Assembly (NCBI RefSeq): GCF_028294535.1
Contig: NZ_JAQBIE010000009.1
Coordinates: 124,001-188,000 of the forward strand
Length of the DNA: 64,000 nt
Direction: 5' to 3'
Origin: Paracoccus onchidii
GTDB taxonomy: Bacteria > Pseudomonadota > Alphaproteobacteria > Rhodobacterales > Rhodobacteraceae
The position numbers were made by a program, and so were the translations under genes. Under the pieces are notes generated by a model. The model did no database searches, was not told the origin of the DNA, and worked only from the letters and a program-made list of their open reading frames with translations. Shown here piece by piece: positions 19,039-27,788 of this stretch (position 1 is the first letter of the stretch; every line of letters begins with the position of its first letter).

Positions 19039-19278
19039 TCAGGCGATTTCCACCGAGTATTTTTCAATCACGGTGTTGGCCAGCAGACCTTCGCACATGC
19101 GCTCGACCTCGGCGCGGGCGGCGTCGGGGTCGGTCGCAGTCAGGTCCAGCTCGATCAGCTTGCCCTGACGGACGCCCGAAACATTCTTGTGTCCCAACCC
19201 ACCCAGCGCGTGGCGGATCGCCTCGCCCTGGGGATCAAGAACACCGTCTTTCAGCATGATGGTGACGCGGGCTTTCAT
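19039..19278 (-). CDS. purS: Phosphoribosylformylglycinamidine synthase subunit PurS
   Basis: The small structural subunit of the three-part FGAM synthase (PurLQS) of purine synthesis. The 79-residue sequence KARVTIMLKDGVLDPQGEAI...LGHKNVSGVRQGKLIEL is a standard PurS. AAGGA lies upstream of the ATG at 19278. It follows purC by 11 bases. purQ, which often comes next, is not found; an amino-acid importer follows instead. Confidence 0.93.
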   Translation of the reverse strand: MKARVTIMLKDGVLDPQGEAIRHALGGLGHKNVSGVRQGKLIELDLTATDPDAARAEVERMCEGLLANTVIEKYSVEIA

Positions 19279-19289
19279 CGGCGCATCCT

Positions 19290-20051
19290 TCAATTGATCG
19301 CAGTCGGTTTGAGGCTGGTCGTGTTGGCAGGCATCAAGCCCAGCCGGCGCGCAACCTCGGTATAGGCATCGGTCAGATTGCCCAGATCGCGGCGGAACAC
19401 GTCCTTGTCCAGTTTCTGACCGGTTTTCAGATCCCACAGGCGGCAGCTGTCGGGGCTGATTTCATCGGCGACGATCAGACGCATGAAATCATTGTCCCAG
19501 ACGCGGCCGATCTCGATCTTGAAATCGATCAGCTTGATTCCCACACCGAAGAAGACCCCGGAAAGGAAATCATTGACCCGCAGGGCAAGCGACACGATGT
19601 CGTCCAGATCCTGCTGGGTCGCCCAGCCAAAAGCGATGATGTATTCTTCGCTGACCATCGGATCGCCCAGCTCGTCATTCTTGAAGCTGTATTCGACGAT
19701 CGGACGCGGCAGTGCGGTGCCTTCTTCCAGGCCGAGGCGCTTGGACAGCGATCCAGCCGCGAAATTGCGCACGATGACCTCCAGCGGAACGATCTCGACC
19801 TGACGGATCAGTTGTTCACGCATGTTGATGCGTCGGATGAAGTGGTTGGGAACGCCGATATTGGTCAGCCCGTTCATGAAGAACTCGGACAGGCGGTTGT
19901 TCAGCACGCCCTTGCCTTCGATCACCGCCTTTTTCTGGGCGTTGAATGCGGTGGCGTCATCCTTGAAATACTGAACCAGCGTTCCCGGCTCGGTGCCTTC
20001 GTAAAGAACCTTTGCCTTGCCTTCATAGATTTTCTTACGCCGCGGAGCCAT
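19290..20051 (-). CDS. purC: Phosphoribosylaminoimidazole-succinocarboxamide synthase
   Basis: Joins aspartate to CAIR with ATP, the eighth step of IMP synthesis. Family hallmarks are [18 protein letters not shown], the ATP-contact [34 protein letters not shown] and [28 protein letters not shown]. The 253-residue length is usual when starting at the ATG at 20051; an in-frame ATG at 20072 is also open. It is divergent from the zeta-inhibitor gene over about 125 bases. Confidence 0.94.
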   Translation of the reverse strand: MAPRRKKIYEGKAKVLYEGTEPGTLVQYFKDDATAFNAQKKAVIEGKGVLNNRLSEFFMNGLTNIGVPNHFIRRINMREQLIRQVEIVPLEVIVRNFAAGSLSKRLGLEEGTALPRPIVEYSFKNDELGDPMVSEEYIIAFGWATQQDLDDIVSLALRVNDFLSGVFFGVGIKLIDFKIEIGRVWDNDFMRLIVADEISPDSCRLWDLKTGQKLDKDVFRRDLGNLTDAYTEVARRLGLMPANTTSLKPTAIN

Positions 20052-20177
20052 GGGCAGACCGTCCTCTTGCATCTGATGTCCTGCGCCTTAGCCCGAAACG
20101 GGGTCGATGGGCAATACAGGCTTGCGGCAACAGCCCGCAATGGTCATATCTTGTATAACTGCAACAGGAGGCCATGC

Positions 20178-20495
20178 ATGACCACCTTTGACGATCGCGA
20201 ACGCGCTTATGAAGCAAAATTCGCACATGATGCCGATCTGCGTTTCAAGGCCGAGGCCCGCCGCAACAGATTGTTGGGCGATTGGGCTGCTGAGTTGTTG
20301 GGCAAAACCGGTGACGAAGCCAGCGCATATGCCATGAGCGTCGTGACATCCGATTTCGAGGAGCCGGGCGAAGAGGACGTCTTTCGCAAGCTGGCCGAAG
20401 ATCTTGAAGGGCGCGCCGACGCGGAAACCATCCGCGCGAAAATGGCGGAAATGACGGTCACGGCCCGCAAACAAGTGATCGACGAAGAGGAATAG
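20178..20495 (+). CDS. F1-ATPase inhibitor zeta subunit-like protein (DUF1476)
   Basis: A 105-residue, mostly helical acidic protein. MTTFDDRERAYEAKFAHDADLRFKAEARRN-type N-terminus (quoted in part) is nearly that of the Paracoccus denitrificans zeta subunit, whose N-terminal segment enters F1 and blocks ATP hydrolysis in one direction. The C-terminal part forms the four-helix DUF1476 bundle. An AGGAGG six bases before the ATG at 20178 is one of the strongest sites in the window. In other alphaproteobacteria the same family may have weaker or different roles. Confidence 0.9.
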   Translation: MTTFDDRERAYEAKFAHDADLRFKAEARRNRLLGDWAAELLGKTGDEASAYAMSVVTSDFEEPGEEDVFRKLAEDLEGRADAETIRAKMAEMTVTARKQVIDEEE

Positions 20496-20518
20496 GCCCC
20501 AAACGGCAACGCCTGTCG

Positions 20519-20539
20519 ACAGGGGGCCTGGCCCCCTGT
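20519..20539. terminator. Bidirectional hairpin between zeta and MATE genes
   Basis: Inverted repeat of ten bases on each side (20519-20528, 20530-20539) in the 57-base gap between convergent genes. The arms nearly touch, so the real loop will be a few bases larger. T-rich sequence follows on the plus strand but there is no clean T-run. Confidence 0.6.
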
Positions 20540-20552
20540 TCTACTTTCAGGA

Positions 20553-21887
20553 TCAAGACATTGACGGACGCGCCGTGACCTCTGCCCTGGGGTAAAGCCG
20601 CGCCATTGTCAGCCCGCGCGCGATATTCAACAGCATCAGCGCAGCCCATAGCCCGTGATTGCCCCAAAGCGGCGGCAGCGTGACCACCAATACCGCATAC
20701 AGGCCAACAGACTGAATCATTGCGATCCGCATTTCCCGCGTCAGGGTCGCCCCGATAAAGATGCCATCCAGCATCCAGCCTGCAATACCGACCAACGGCG
20801 CGAACGCCAGCCAAACCAGATATTCACGGGCTTCGATGCGCACCTCTGGCGCCGTGGTCAGGATATCGATGATCGCGCCACCCCCGAACCAGAACGCCAG
20901 CCCCAGCAGGACGGAACACCCAATTCCCCATTCCGATGTCAGAATCGACGCACGGCGCACCCGGTCCGGCCGCCGCGCGCCAACAGCCTGGCCGACCAGC
21001 GATTCGGCCGCGAAGGCGAATCCGTCCAGCATGAAAGCGGTGATCGACAGGAACTGGATCAGCACCTGATTTGCGGCCAACGTCACATCGCCCTGAGCAG
21101 CGCCCAGAAACAGGAACGATGTGATGCTGCCCTGCAGCAGCACCGACCGGATCATGATATCCGAGTTCACCCGCCACAGTCGTTCCAGCTTGTCCCGGGC
21201 AAACAGCGTGGCAGCATTTCGCGCTGCATGGATAGCTGCAACCAGCGCGTGACGCGCAAGATACAGCCCGAATATCAACCCCGAAGTCTCGGCGATCAGA
21301 CTTGCCCAGGCGACACCTTCGACGCCCCAGCCAAGGCTGAGCACGAACCAGACATCCAGCAGGACGTTCAGGCCATTCTGCAAGACCTGCAATGTCAGGA
21401 CAGCGCGGGTACGCTCGATCGCGATCAGCCAACCGGTAATGGCATACAGACCAATCGTCGCGGGTGCCCCCCAGATCCGGATCGCCAGATAATCCCGCGC
21501 CATGGCTTCAACCTCGGCCGAGGCCGGCGCAAGGCGAAACGCCCCCCAGAACAGCGGAACCTGCAGCAGGATCAGCACCAGACCCGCGGCACCCGCAACG
21601 GTCAGCGCGCGCAGCAGATGCGCCCCGACCTGCGCGCCATCGCCGGCCCCGTGACTTTGCGCCACTAGCCCCGATGTTCCCATGCGCAGGAAACCAAAGA
21701 TCCAATAGATCGAGGTCAGAATGACCGCACCGATTCCGACCGCGCCAATGGGCTCGGGGCGCCCCAACTGGCCAACAACGCCCGTATCGACCAGCCCCAG
21801 CAGGGGCACGGTCAGATTGGACAGCACGATCGGCAGCGCAATGTTCAACACGCGCCGATGCGACAGCCTCGCCTCGGATATGCTCAT
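20553..21887 (-). CDS. MATE family efflux transporter (DinF-like)
   Basis: A 444-residue, 12-helix antiporter. The start ALPIVLSNLTVPLLGLVDTGVVGQLG and the second-half counterpart beginning near DIMIRSVLLQGSITSFLFLGA show the two pseudo-symmetric six-helix bundles of MATE proteins; ALPI...VDT is typical of the DinF branch. It should export organic cations or toxic metabolites using Na+ or H+. With an NQR pump nearby an Na+ gradient may be available, but nothing in the sequence proves Na+ coupling. It is six bases downstream of a thioesterase gene. Confidence 0.9.
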   Translation of the reverse strand: MSISEARLSHRRVLNIALPIVLSNLTVPLLGLVDTGVVGQLGRPEPIGAVGIGAVILTSIYWIFGFLRMGTSGLVAQSHGAGDGAQVGAHLLRALTVAGAAGLVLILLQVPLFWGAFRLAPASAEVEAMARDYLAIRIWGAPATIGLYAITGWLIAIERTRAVLTLQVLQNGLNVLLDVWFVLSLGWGVEGVAWASLIAETSGLIFGLYLARHALVAAIHAARNAATLFARDKLERLWRVNSDIMIRSVLLQGSITSFLFLGAAQGDVTLAANQVLIQFLSITAFMLDGFAFAAESLVGQAVGARRPDRVRRASILTSEWGIGCSVLLGLAFWFGGGAIIDILTTAPEVRIEAREYLVWLAFAPLVGIAGWMLDGIFIGATLTREMRIAMIQSVGLYAVLVVTLPPLWGNHGLWAALMLLNIARGLTMARLYPRAEVTARPSMS

Positions 21888-21893
21888 TTGCGG

Positions 21894-22391
21894 TTAACCT
21901 CGCGGCATCAGGAAATGCGCCGTCGCCTGTGCAATCAGCTTCGAGCGATTGTCCTGCCATGCCTCGACATGCACCGAGGCATAACGCCGCCCCGACCGCA
22001 CCACCCTCCCCCGCGCATACACATCCCGCGGCAAACCACTGAGCAGGTAGTCGATGGTGAAATCAATCGTCTTCGGCAGGCGCGGCAGGCTGTCAGGCAC
22101 ATCAGCATCGGGTGAGATCCGTCCGGATTCCAGATCCTCCCACATCGTCGACCAGGACAGCTCGACGATTGCCGTCATTTCCAGAAAGGCCGCAGTTACG
22201 CCCCCGTGAATGGCGGGCAGCACCGGGTTGCCGATCAGCTTTTGGTCAAAGGGCAGGACGGCGGTCAATTCGTCTCCGCGACGATCGAACTGCACCCCCA
22301 GCCAAGTCATGTATGGCACGCCCGACACCAGCGCGCGCAAGGCCGAATCGCGGCGGTTCTTGACCCGGTCCAATGGCTCGTTGCGGTCCAT
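21894..22391 (-). CDS. Hotdog-fold thioesterase (PaaI family)
   Basis: A 165-residue hotdog protein. LPAIHGGVTAAFLEMTAIV contains the HGG plus catalytic Glu/Asp-region motif of PaaI-type acyl-CoA thioesterases, and KTIDFTIDYLLSGLPRD is the following beta hairpin. It is the middle gene of three in one direction, eight bases after another hotdog gene and six bases before the MATE gene. The two thioesterases could form a heteromer or act on different acyl-CoAs; opposite them lie beta-oxidation genes. Confidence 0.82.
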   Translation of the reverse strand: MDRNEPLDRVKNRRDSALRALVSGVPYMTWLGVQFDRRGDELTAVLPFDQKLIGNPVLPAIHGGVTAAFLEMTAIVELSWSTMWEDLESGRISPDADVPDSLPRLPKTIDFTIDYLLSGLPRDVYARGRVVRSGRRYASVHVEAWQDNRSKLIAQATAHFLMPRG

Positions 22392-22399
22392 GACGCCCC

Positions 22400-22843
22400 C
22401 TATCGTTCCACGGTAAAGGTGCCGGTCGCAGAGGCAACAGGGCCTTCACCATCCTCGTCCATCGCCACGGCCCGCAGAAATGCCACGCTTCGGGTGATAT
22501 GATAACATTCCGCCCTTGCGGTGATACCCTGCCCCGGATTGGCCGCACGCATGTAATCAATGCGCAGATCAATTGTCGCTGTCGACCGGGGGCGTTCGGG
22601 ATGCGCCATGACCGCCGCTCCGCAACAAGTATCCATCAATGCGGACACGACGCCCCCATGAATCACGTTCCGCCGTGGGTCGCCCACCAGATGCGGGGCC
22701 CAGGGCATGCTGATCGTGGCCTTTCCGGCCCCGATGTCCTCGACCTGCATCCCAAGCGCGCGGGCATGCGGAATCGCACCGATAAACTGCTGTGCGATCC
22801 GGGCCTGTTCGTCCCGCCCTGCGTCATCGGCCCCGACCATCAT
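22400..22843 (-). CDS. Hotdog-fold thioesterase (PaaI family), paralog
   Basis: A 147-residue protein with RNVIHGGVVSALMDTCCGAAVM, the classic PaaI signature with HGG and the catalytic Asp, and STATIDLRIDYMRAA as the following strands. The ATG at 22843 has GGAG six bases upstream; a TTG at 22870 also lies in frame but has no such site. It likely hydrolyses acyl- or aryl-CoA thioesters in the cytoplasm. It is divergent from the first MerR regulator over a symmetrical promoter region. Confidence 0.84.
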   Translation of the reverse strand: MMVGADDAGRDEQARIAQQFIGAIPHARALGMQVEDIGAGKATISMPWAPHLVGDPRRNVIHGGVVSALMDTCCGAAVMAHPERPRSTATIDLRIDYMRAANPGQGITARAECYHITRSVAFLRAVAMDEDGEGPVASATGTFTVER

Positions 22844-22893
22844 CCGCTTCTCCGATCTGTTGATTGCCAACGATTAGCGCCTGCCCGCCGGTT

Positions 22894-22934
22894 TTCTCAA
22901 CCCCCAAAGGCGCATTACGCGTTGCGGTTGAGAA
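22894..22934. promoter_or_regulatory. Mirror-image divergent promoter region
   Basis: ttctcaacc (22894-22902) and ggttgagaa (22926-22934) form a perfect 9-bp inverted repeat, 23 bases apart. Each arm contains a TTGAGA that fits a -35 box, one pointing right toward merR (TAGCGT at 22951 as weak -10, 17-base spacer) and one left toward the thioesterase (TAATCG, 18-base spacer). The repeat may also be an operator shared by both directions. Confidence 0.35.
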
Positions 22935-22987
22935 CTTGCCGCGAAGGCGCTAGCGTGCGCTTGTGGCAAAAGTCGGAGGACCATCAG

Positions 22988-23368
22988 TTGCCAGACGAGC
23001 AAACGATCAGCTTCAAGGATATGTGCGCACGGTTCGATGTCACGCCCCGCACGTTGCGCTACTACGAATATATCGAATTGCTCAGCCCCAAGCGCGACGG
23101 ACGCAGCAGGTTCTATGGCCCCCGTGAAGTTGCGCGCATGACGCTGATATTGCGGGGCCGCCGCTTCGGCTTTTCGCTCGAGGAAATCCGGCAGTGGCTT
23201 TCACTGTACGAGGAAAAGGGCAGCAAGCAGCAATATGAAAGCTGGCTTGCACTGGCCGACAGGCAGCTGAAAGTTCTGGATGACCAGATCGCCGAATTGC
23301 GGGCCGCGCGCGAAGATCTGGAAGCACTGCGTACGGTCAGCGAAAAAGAGATGAAGGCCATGAAATGA
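22988..23368 (+). CDS. MerR family transcriptional regulator
   Basis: A 126-residue regulator with an N-terminal winged helix ([19 protein letters not shown]...LSPKR, then RFYGPREVARMTLILRGRRFGFSLEEIRQWL) and a C-terminal dimerisation coiled coil. It has no cysteine cluster in the C-terminus, so a metal or redox sensor is unlikely. The start appears to be TTG at 22988: GGAGGA ends seven bases before it and no ATG gives a full helix-turn-helix. Together with the second MerR and the acyl-CoA dehydrogenase it suggests control of fatty-acid or branched-acid oxidation, as in LiuR/PsrA-like systems. Confidence 0.86.
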   Translation: MPDEQTISFKDMCARFDVTPRTLRYYEYIELLSPKRDGRSRFYGPREVARMTLILRGRRFGFSLEEIRQWLSLYEEKGSKQQYESWLALADRQLKVLDDQIAELRAAREDLEALRTVSEKEMKAMK

Positions 23369-23390
23369 AACGCCGGGATGACGCGCGAAT

Positions 23391-23438
23391 TTGTGACGTG
23401 GCGTCTTCCTTACGTTCGCGTCAACTTGTGCCTATATT
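23391..23438 (+). promoter_or_regulatory. Candidate promoter and MerR operator before the second regulator
   Basis: The segment holds gacg-tgg-cgtc (23395-23405) and TTACGTTCGCGTCAA (23410-23424), the latter an imperfect ACG/CGT palindrome of the kind bound by LiuR-type MerR proteins. TATATT at 23433-23438 is a good -10 box and the palindrome covers the -35 position, the usual placement for MerR activators or repressors. Confidence 0.4.
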
Positions 23439-23480
23439 TTCTTCGAGGTTGGCCATCGGCTGAGGGGAGAAGCGCTTTCG

Positions 23481-23879
23481 ATGCAAGATGAACTGATGAC
23501 GATTCGCGAAATGTGCGACGCGTTTGACGTGACCCCGCGCACATTGCGTTTCTATGAATCCCGAGAGCTCATTTTCCCCGAACGCAGGGGACAGCGGCGT
23601 CTGTACGATCGCCGTGACAGGGCACGTCTGACCCTGATCCTGCGCGGCAAACGATTTGGCTTCAGCCTCGAACAGATCCGCCAGCTTCTGGAATTCTATG
23701 AACCCGGCGGCGACAACCTGCACCAGATCGTCGCGACATTGAACATCGGACGCGATCGACTGGGCGATATGGAACGCCAATATGCAGAGCTCGGCGAGGC
23801 AATTCAGGATCTGAAAGCTCAGATCGTCGAAGCCGAAGCCCGCATTGCCGCAATGACACGCGACACGCACGAGGACTAG
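23481..23879 (+). CDS. MerR family transcriptional regulator, paralog
   Basis: A 132-residue paralog of the protein just upstream: [42 protein letters not shown] parallels the first regulator almost residue by residue, followed by [22 protein letters not shown] and a long coiled coil. No metal-binding cysteines are present. It ends five bases before the acyl-CoA dehydrogenase start, so the two are almost surely one transcript and the protein probably controls that operon and itself. Confidence 0.88.
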   Translation: MQDELMTIREMCDAFDVTPRTLRFYESRELIFPERRGQRRLYDRRDRARLTLILRGKRFGFSLEQIRQLLEFYEPGGDNLHQIVATLNIGRDRLGDMERQYAELGEAIQDLKAQIVEAEARIAAMTRDTHED

Positions 23880-23883
23880 CCCC

Positions 23884-25659
23884 ATGCCGATCTACAATGC
23901 GCCACTGCGCGACTTTCAGTTTCTCATGCATGATGTTCTGGACATGCAGAAAATCGACCTGCCCGGCTATTCGGAAATGGATCGCGACTTCACCGGCGCC
24001 GTCCTGGAGGCCGCAGGCAAACTGGCATCGGACATGCTTGCGCCGCTGAACAGGGTTGGCGATGAACAGGGATGCAGGCTGGAAAACGGCGTCGTGCATA
24101 CGCCTGACGGCTTCAAAGACGCGTTCGAGGCCATGAAAGAAGGCGGCTGGACGGCACTGGATGCCGATCCGGAATATGGCGGCCAGGGCATTCCCTATCT
24201 GCTGGGAATCGCCACATCAGAGATCTTCACCGCCGCAAACATGGCCTTTGCCATGTATCAGGGCCTGACGCATGGTGCCTATTCAGCGATCCACACCCAC
24301 GGTACCGACGAGCAAAAAAATACATATCTGCCCAAAATGGTCAGCTGCGACTGGACCGGCACAATGAACCTGACCGAACCGCATTGCGGCACGGATCTGG
24401 GCCTTTTGCGCACCAAAGCCGAACCACAAGACGACGGCAGCTACCTCATCACGGGTCAAAAGATCTTCATCTCATCCGGCGATCATGACATGGCCGAAAA
24501 CGTGATCCACCTTGTCCTCGCCAAGGCTCCGGGCGGCGGTGAGGGGACCAAGGGCATCTCGCTCTTCATCGTGCCCAAATTCTTGGTCAAAGAAGACGGG
24601 TCGCTGGGGGATCGCAACGGCGTTTCCGTCGGAAGCCTGGAAGAAAAGATGGGCATTCACGGCAATGCAACCTGCGTGATGAATTATGACGGTGCCCGAG
24701 GCTGGCTGCTGGGTGACCTGCACAAAGGCATGCGGGCCATGTTCACAATGATGAACGAAGCCCGTCTCGGCGTGGCCATGCAGGGTTATGCATGCGCAGA
24801 CGCCGCCTATCAGAATGCGGTCGTCTATGCCAAGGACCGCCTGCAGGGCCGGGCGGTTACGGGAACCGAAAACCCATCCGGCGCGGCGGATCCGCTGATC
24901 GTGCATCCCGACATTCGGCGCAACCTCATGGACCAGAAATCCTTTATCGAAGGCGGCCGTGCGCTTGTTCTGTGGGGCGCACATCTGATCGACCGCAGCC
25001 ATGCCGGCGACGCGGATGCAGAAGGGTTGATTTCCTTGCTGACGCCGGTCGCCAAGGGCTTTCTTTCAGACAAGGGCTTTGAATCGGCGGTTCAGGCTCA
25101 GCAGGTATTTGGCGGGCATGGCTATGTTGAAGAACACGGCATGAGCCAGTTCGTTCGTGACGCACGTATTGCCATGATATACGAGGGCGCGAACGGCGTG
25201 CAGGCCCTTGATCTGGTGGCCCGCAAGCTGCCTCAGGATGGCGGACGCCACATGATGGCATTCATCGATCGCATCAAGGCCTTCTGCCAGAAATACGGCG
25301 ATAACGCCGCCCTCGCCGACGACTTTGTCGCACCGCTGAAAGCCGCATCCAAGGACCTGCAAACCGCAGCCATGTTCTTCATGGAACGGGGCATGAAGAA
25401 CCCCAATGACGCGCTCGCAGGTTCAAGCGACTTCCTGCATCTGTTTGGCCATGTCACGCTGGGATATATCTGGGCCCGAACATGTCTCGCAGCGCAGCAT
25501 GCCCTGGAAAACGGTGGCGATGACCAAGAATTTTATCGCACAAAGATCGCGACGGGAAAATACTACATGCGCCGCCAACTTCCCATGACGACGACACATC
25601 TGGCCCGTATCCTTTCAGGCGCCGAGCCTGTCATGGCATTACAGCCCGATGCATTCTGA
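23884..25659 (+). CDS. Acyl-CoA dehydrogenase, long C-terminal-domain type (DmdC/FadE-like)
   Basis: A 591-residue FAD enzyme that introduces a 2,3-trans double bond into acyl-Co[19 protein letters not shown] and FISSGDHDM are FAD-contact regions; [19 protein letters not shown] contains the catalytic-base Glu region. After the usual ACAD core comes an extra C-terminal helical domain of about 130 residues, as in the approximately 590-residue subfamily that includes DmdC (methylmercaptopropionyl-CoA dehydrogenase). DmdC activity would need biochemical proof; a medium- or long-chain fatty acyl-CoA substrate is as likely. Glu codons here are mostly GAA, like most of the window. Confidence 0.88.
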   Translation: MPIYNAPLRDFQFLMHDVLDMQKIDLPGYSEMDRDFTGAVLEAAGKLASDMLAPLNRVGDEQGCRLENGVVHTPDGFKDAFEAMKEGGWTALDADPEYGGQGIPYLLGIATSEIFTAANMAFAMYQGLTHGAYSAIHTHGTDEQKNTYLPKMVSCDWTGTMNLTEPHCGTDLGLLRTKAEPQDDGSYLITGQKIFISSGDHDMAENVIHLVLAKAPGGGEGTKGISLFIVPKFLVKEDGSLGDRNGVSVGSLEEKMGIHGNATCVMNYDGARGWLLGDLHKGMRAMFTMMNEARLGVAMQGYACADAAYQNAVVYAKDRLQGRAVTGTENPSGAADPLIVHPDIRRNLMDQKSFIEGGRALVLWGAHLIDRSHAGDADAEGLISLLTPVAKGFLSDKGFESAVQAQQVFGGHGYVEEHGMSQFVRDARIAMIYEGANGVQALDLVARKLPQDGGRHMMAFIDRIKAFCQKYGDNAALADDFVAPLKAASKDLQTAAMFFMERGMKNPNDALAGSSDFLHLFGHVTLGYIWARTCLAAQHALENGGDDQEFYRTKIATGKYYMRRQLPMTTTHLARILSGAEPVMALQPDAF

Positions 25660-25878
25660 AGTCACGATAGCAGAATACCGCGCAATGGGTATTTCTACGA
25701 AGAAGAAGCAGAATGCGCCCCGACTTCGCCCACGCGTCAACATGGGTTCAACCTTTTCGGTCCGATAGCCGGGGCGACTTCTCCTTCGGCGGTCATCGGC
25801 TCCCCAGCCTGTACCGCCCAACAATCGTGACACGGCAAGATTGAGGAAAGGTTAACCGAGCTTCTTCTTCGCCCAAAT

Positions 25879-25890
25879 ACCCCTAGGGGT
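25879..25890. promoter_or_regulatory. Perfect 12-bp palindrome upstream of GST-thiolase genes
   Basis: acccctaggggt is a perfect palindrome 38 bases before the GST start, inside a 268-base gap (25660-25927) with no other supported gene. It may be an operator for the downstream genes; no regulator can be assigned. Confidence 0.3.
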
Positions 25891-25927
25891 CCGGAAGCGA
25901 GCAGCCCCCGATACGAATGGAGGAAAC

Positions 25928-26569
25928 ATGACAGCAAAACTATGGTGTTTTGGAGAGTCAGGCAACGCTTACAAGGCCGCATTGACCCTAGCGATGACGC
26001 GCCATGACTGGCAGCCCGTCTATGTCGATTTCTTTAACGGTGAAACCCGCGCTTCCGAATTCCAATCGCTGAACGAGATGGGAGAGATACCAGTCTTTGT
26101 CGAGGACAACCTGACCTTGACCCAATCTGCGGTGATCCAGATGCATCTCGCCGATCTGCACGGCAAGTTCTGGGGCACCGACCGCAACGAAACGTTGCGC
26201 TGGTTGATGTTCGACAATCACAAGGTCTCGGCACAAGCCGGACCAGCCCGGTTTCTGCTGAACTTCCTGCCGCAGAACAAGCGCCCCGCAGGCGCCGCCG
26301 AATTCCTTCAGGGCCGCATGTTGGCGGCGCTGAAGGTGCTGGACGCGCATCTGGCGGATCGCGACTGGGTGGCCCCGGGTGGACCGACCATCGCCGATTT
26401 CGCGCTGTGCGGTTACCTCTATTACCCCGAACCCTTCGGCTTCGAGCGCGCCGAATGGAAGAACATCGACCGCTGGCTGGACGGCATTGCCGATCTGCCC
26501 GGCTGGAAACACCCCTATGATCTGATGCCCGGCAATCCATCCGACCGGGCGACCGAGGAGGACATATGA
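25928..26569 (+). CDS. Glutathione S-transferase family protein
   Basis: A 213-residue GST. The N-terminal domain reads LWCFGESGNAYKAALTLAM, with Ser in the position that activates glutathione in many bacterial GSTs, then GEIPVFVEDNLTLTQSAVIQMHLADL with cis-Pro and the QSA gamma-Glu site. The C-terminal domain has GPTIADFALCGYLYY as N-capping box. GGAGGAAAC precedes the ATG. It overlaps the thiolase gene by four bases, so it is co-expressed with beta-oxidation. The first half has host-like codons while the second half matches the GC-richer genes downstream. Confidence 0.86.
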   Translation: MTAKLWCFGESGNAYKAALTLAMTRHDWQPVYVDFFNGETRASEFQSLNEMGEIPVFVEDNLTLTQSAVIQMHLADLHGKFWGTDRNETLRWLMFDNHKVSAQAGPARFLLNFLPQNKRPAGAAEFLQGRMLAALKVLDAHLADRDWVAPGGPTIADFALCGYLYYPEPFGFERAEWKNIDRWLDGIADLPGWKHPYDLMPGNPSDRATEEDI

Positions 26570-27777
26570 CCGACGCATTCATCTATGACGCCGCCCGCAC
26601 GCCGCGCGGCAAGGGCCGCCCCGATGGCAGCCTGCACGAGGTCACGTCGCTGGCGCTGTCCGCGCGCCTGCTGAACGCGGTCAAGGAACGCAACAATCTG
26701 GAAGGTCACGCGGTCGAGGACGTGATCTGGGGCAATGTCACCCAGGTCAAGGAACAGGGCGGCTGCCTTGCGCGCAGCGCGGTTTTGGCATCCGATCTGG
26801 ACGAGCGTATCCCGGGCCTTTCGATCAACCGCTTCTGCGCATCGGGGATGGAGGCCGTGAACCTGGCCGCCAACCAGATCAAGGGCGGCGCAGGCAGCGC
26901 CTATATCGCCGGCGGGGTCGAGATGATGGGCCGCGTCGCCATGGGCAGCGACGGGGCGGCCATCGCGGTCGATCCCAGCCTTGCGATGAAGTCCTATTTC
27001 GTGCCGCAGGGCATCAGCGCCGACATCATCGCGACCGAATACGGCTTTGACCGCGACCAAGCCGACGCCCTGGCGCTGGAAAGCCAGCGCCGCGCCGCAC
27101 AGGCATGGCAGGAAGGCCGCTTCGACAAGTCCATCGTTCCGGTCATCGACCAGAACGGTCTGACGATCCTTGATCGCGACGAATACATGCGCCCCGGCAC
27201 CACGATCGACGACCTGGCCAAGCTGAAGCCCGCCTTCAAGGAGATGGGCGAGATGATGCCCGGCTTCGACAAGGTGGCGATGCTGAAATACCCGCATCTG
27301 TCCGCCATCGACCACATCCACCATGCGGGCAACAGCAGCGGCATCGTGGACGGCGCCGCCGCCGTGCTGATCGGGAACGAGGAATTCGGCAAGGCCCACG
27401 GCCTGAAGCCCCGCGCCCGCATCCGCGCGACCGCCAAGATCGGCACCGATCCCACGATCATGCTGACCGGCCCCGTCCCCGTGACCGAGAAGATCCTGAA
27501 GGACAGCGGCATGTCCATCGGCGATATCGACCTGTTCGAGGTGAACGAGGCCTTTGCCTCGGTCGTCCTGCGCTTCATGCAGGCCTTCCAGGTCGATCCG
27601 GCCAGGGTGAACGTCAATGGCGGCGCGATTGCCATGGGTCACCCCCTTGGCGCCACGGGCGCGATCATCATCGGCACCCTGCTGGACGAGCTGGAGCGTC
27701 AGGACAAGAACGTGGGTCTGGCGACCCTGTGCATCGCGTCCGGCATGGGCGCGGCCACCATCATCGAACGCGTGTGA
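26566..27777 (+). CDS. fadA: Acetyl-CoA C-acyltransferase (thiolase)
   Basis: A 403-residue thiolase that cleaves 3-ketoacyl-CoA to acetyl-CoA and a shortened acyl-CoA. The nucleophilic Cys lies in SINRFCASGMEAVNLAA (about residue 90), and the two C-terminal catalytic motifs are NVNGGAIAMGHPLGATGA (His) and TLCIASGMGAATIIERV (Cys). Placed directly before a FadB/FadJ-like gene it acts as the FadA/FadI partner; the symbol follows that role. Codon use is GC-richer than in the acyl-CoA dehydrogenase upstream. Confidence 0.9.
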   Translation: MTDAFIYDAARTPRGKGRPDGSLHEVTSLALSARLLNAVKERNNLEGHAVEDVIWGNVTQVKEQGGCLARSAVLASDLDERIPGLSINRFCASGMEAVNLAANQIKGGAGSAYIAGGVEMMGRVAMGSDGAAIAVDPSLAMKSYFVPQGISADIIATEYGFDRDQADALALESQRRAAQAWQEGRFDKSIVPVIDQNGLTILDRDEYMRPGTTIDDLAKLKPAFKEMGEMMPGFDKVAMLKYPHLSAIDHIHHAGNSSGIVDGAAAVLIGNEEFGKAHGLKPRARIRATAKIGTDPTIMLTGPVPVTEKILKDSGMSIGDIDLFEVNEAFASVVLRFMQAFQVDPARVNVNGGAIAMGHPLGATGAIIIGTLLDELERQDKNVGLATLCIASGMGAATIIERV

Positions 27778-27788
27778 GGGATCAGACC

